Source: an uncultured Bacteroidales bacterium (lineage in GTDB: Bacteria > Bacteroidota > Bacteroidia > Bacteroidales > Muribaculaceae). From it: DNA of 13,478 bases. The notes under the pieces were generated by a model. That model worked only from the letters and a program-made list of their open reading frames with translations. It searched no databases and was not told the DNA's origin. The stretch covers positions 1-13,478 of the forward strand of contig CASBHZ010000080.1 in assembly GCA_949123685.1 (NCBI GenBank), written 5' to 3'. The translations under genes and the position numbers were made by a program. Numbering within the stretch: position 1 is the first letter of the stretch; each line of letters starts with the position of its first letter. Positions 11,505-13,478 of this stretch are shown here, one piece after another.

Positions 11505-13412
11505 CTAATTCGAATATCTGTAAACTCCATCATTAGATTCGGCAAAGCCTTCACCACAGAGATATGAAAGCAATTCTGACAGTTGTGCCGGAGGAATACG
11601 CAAATCCCGCTCCATTATGCGCACATCAACCCCTTCCGGTTTAGATTTGAGATACTTGACAACAGTCTCTAACCGAGACGCGCCAACACCCTTCCGTGAT
11701 AATCGCCTATCCCTGCAGACATCACATCTGCCGCACTCCCTGCCGCCAGTCTCGCCAAAATATTCAACCAACATTTTTTCCCGACACACACCCTTGCCGA
11801 AACCATAATTTATCATCGCCTCCGTCCTGGCTCGGATCACCGCCTTACGCTCTTCGTAAATATCCTTTCCTATAAGCACATAACGCTTCTCTTCACGGGA
11901 TGTTGGAAAATACATATACGGCGATCGTGAACGCGGCACATAACTAATCACCTTACCCCGTGCAAGTTCCAACAAGGATTCATAAACCTTCTTTTCATCC
12001 AGTCCCGTCTCTCGCCCTATAACCCTCTCGTCAATATGAACATATTCGGCAAACAATCCGGAATACATCCTGAGTATTTTTGCAAGAACCGTATCAGCGT
12101 CTGCCGACAGCCTGTCTATATGATACAGTTCTTCCCTTGTGCAAGTGATCATTATCCGTGATCTCCGCTCCGTTTCCTCAAGATACTCCAGATAACCCGC
12201 CTGACCGAGAAGATGAAGAGAAGCCAGACAACGTCGCCGCTGATACTTGAACACCTCGCAGAAATGGTCAAGATCAAACTCAGACAATTTTTCATACCCT
12301 TCCTCCACAGCGACATGAAGATAGTTGCATACCCGCTCATAAATCTGCTTTATCTCATCACGCGGCGGGAACGCCTCTGTAACCCTCCTCTTTAACAATG
12401 CGGAATCACTTTGGGAAGTCAACAACACAACATAAGACAACTTGCCGTCCCTTCCTGCGCGTCCGGCTTCCTGATAATACTCCTCGAGAGATGGCGGCAT
12501 ATCGAAATGGATCACAACCCGCACGTCAGGTTTGTCTATACCCATTCCAAAAGCATTGGTCGCAACCATCACCCTCGTTCCTCCTCGTTGCCAGTCATTC
12601 TGACGCTCCTCCTTCAGAGAGATATCGAGACCTGCATGATAATAGGTTGCGGAAATCCCTGCCGAGACAAGATAATCAGCTATCTCGCGTGTGCGTTTGC
12701 GGCTACGCACATACACGATCGCTGCCCCTTTAGTGCGGTTTAATATATGAAACACTTCATATATCTTGGTTTCCGTAGATCTGACTATATAATTAAGGTT
12801 CGAACGCGAAAAGCTCATGCGGAACACGGCAGGTTCATGCATATCCAACTGTTTCAGTATATCCGCCTCTACATCAGGTGTTGCAGTTGCGGTCAATGCC
12901 AACACAGGAACAGTAGGAAACAGCTTACGTAATGATCGTATATTAAGATATGAAGGACGAAAATCATAGCCCCATTGTGATATGCAATGTGCTTCATCCA
13001 CAACTATCAGAGAGACGCAAAGCATACGCAACTCCTGGATGAAACGCTGATTGCGCAATCGTTCCGGGGATACATACAAAAGCTTAGCCCCGCCGTTCAT
13101 AAGTTTCTCGCGCGCCACGTTAATCTCCCGCATCGTCATGCCAGAATGCAGATACACGGCTTTTACCCGTCTACGTTTAAGATTGTCAACCTGATCTTTC
13201 ATCAGAGATATCAAAGGCGTCACCACTATGGTCAGTCCGGGCAATGCCAATGCCGGAACTTGAAAGGTTATGGATTTCCCCCCTCCGGTGGGCATAAGCC
13301 CGAGAGTGTCACGCGCCGACAAGACAGACATTATTATATCCTCCTGCAGCGGACGAAAAGATTCATATCCCCAATGTTTCCTGAGTATATTACGGATGGC
13401 ATCCAAGTCCAT
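11505..13412 (-). CDS. recQ: ATP-dependent DNA helicase RecQ
   Basis: The 3'-5' DNA helicase acts in recombination repair and fork restart. The protein has 635 residues from ATG 13412 (MDLDAIRNILRKHWGYESFR). Walker A is MPTGGGKS (40-47), Walker B DEAH (139-142), the aromatic-rich loop CISQWGYDFRPSY (143-155), motif III LTATATP (173-179) and motif VI QEAGRAGRDG (314-323). The RecQ-C-terminal zinc site has C543, C560, C563 and C566, followed by a short winged-helix-like tail. No full HRDC domain follows, as in many Bacteroidetes RecQ proteins. A longer frame up to 13445 begins with a GTG inside the sequencing adapter and is false. Only 18 native bases precede the chosen ATG, so a slightly longer native N-terminus cannot be excluded. 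Confidence 0.96.
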   Translation of the reverse strand: MDLDAIRNILRKHWGYESFRPLQEDIIMSVLSARDTLGLMPTGGGKSITFQVPALALPGLTIVVTPLISLMKDQVDNLKRRRVKAVYLHSGMTMREINVAREKLMNGGAKLLYVSPERLRNQRFIQELRMLCVSLIVVDEAHCISQWGYDFRPSYLNIRSLRKLFPTVPVLALTATATPDVEADILKQLDMHEPAVFRMSFSRSNLNYIVRSTETKIYEVFHILNRTKGAAIVYVRSRKRTREIADYLVSAGISATYYHAGLDISLKEERQNDWQRGGTRVMVATNAFGMGIDKPDVRVVIHFDMPPSLEEYYQEAGRAGRDGKLSYVVLLTSQSDSALLKRRVTEAFPPRDEIKQIYERVCNYLHVAVEEGYEKLSEFDLDHFCEVFKYQRRRCLASLHLLGQAGYLEYLEETERRSRIMITCTREELYHIDRLSADADTVLAKILRMYSGLFAEYVHIDERVIGRETGLDEKKVYESLLELARGKVISYVPRSRSPYMYFPTSREEKRYVLIGKDIYEERKAVIRARTEAMINYGFGKGVCREKMLVEYFGETGGRECGRCDVCRDRRLSRKGVGASRLETVVKYLKSKPEGVDVRIMERDLRIPPAQLSELLSYLCGEGFAESNDGVYRYSN

Positions 13413-13430
13413 ATCGGGATGATAAGAGAT

Positions 13431-13478
13431 AGATCGGAAGAGCACACGTCTGAACTCCAGTCACGCGATAGTATCTCG
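13431..13478 (+). other. Illumina TruSeq-type adapter with index (contamination)
   Basis: From 13431 the sequence reads AGATCGGAAGAGCACACGTC and continues through TGAACTCCAGTCAC (to 13464), the standard Illumina read-through adapter. An 8-nt index, GCGATAGT (13465-13472), and the start of the constant tail, ATCTCG (13473-13478), follow. It is technical sequence left at the contig end, so genomic sequence stops at 13430. Confidence 0.98.

Overview
The window looks like a chromosomal stretch of a Bacteroidales bacterium into which an integrative element has inserted. Several promoters match the Bacteroidetes type (TTTG, 19-20 bp, then TAnnTTTG). The tyrosine recombinase is of the IntDOT type, and the tmRNA tag reading frame ends in ...YALAA. 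The small envelope proteins, GlnRS and RecQ also fit that order. A family such as Muribaculaceae is possible but not proven by the sequence. Every gene I accept lies on the minus strand, so transcription runs from right to left.

Positions 1-3316 are the end of an integrative/conjugative element. Read in the direction of transcription it holds a tyrosine integrase (1587-2807), a terminator, two small helix-turn-helix proteins overlapping by ATGA (1053-1418 and 763-1056), and the N-terminal part of a DUF4099/DUF3945-type conjugative-transposon protein (up to 675). This is the same order as the int-xis2c-xis2d-orf3 excision module of CTnDOT. The last gene is cut after 207 codons by what looks like the terminus of an IS21-family insertion sequence at the contig edge (1-54). 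The element abuts the 3' end of ssrA (tmRNA, 3317-3717), a common integration target. The 0.5 kb between int and ssrA carries a symmetric cluster of four TAGTAACG sites spaced 11 bp apart.

Positions 3317-9706 are core chromosome. They hold ssrA, glnS, a 40-codon ORF with its own strong terminator, an ECF sigma factor with a long leader, and prmA with its own promoter and leader hairpin. After these comes a group of small envelope genes: a conserved hypothetical, a phage-holin-like membrane protein, two tandem YtxH proteins and a DUF3332 lipoprotein.

Positions 9707-10227 hold no gene but contain two related, near full-length self-complementary elements (about 156 and 185 bp). Their stems are kept by compensatory base changes, and their ends share AAGTAAGT. 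I cannot assign them to a known family; they are the most novel feature here. Positions 10228-13412 hold recQ followed 2 bp later by umuC, a DNA-repair pair. Positions 13431-13478 are not biological: they are an Illumina TruSeq-type adapter with an 8-nt index, and a naive recQ start falls inside it.
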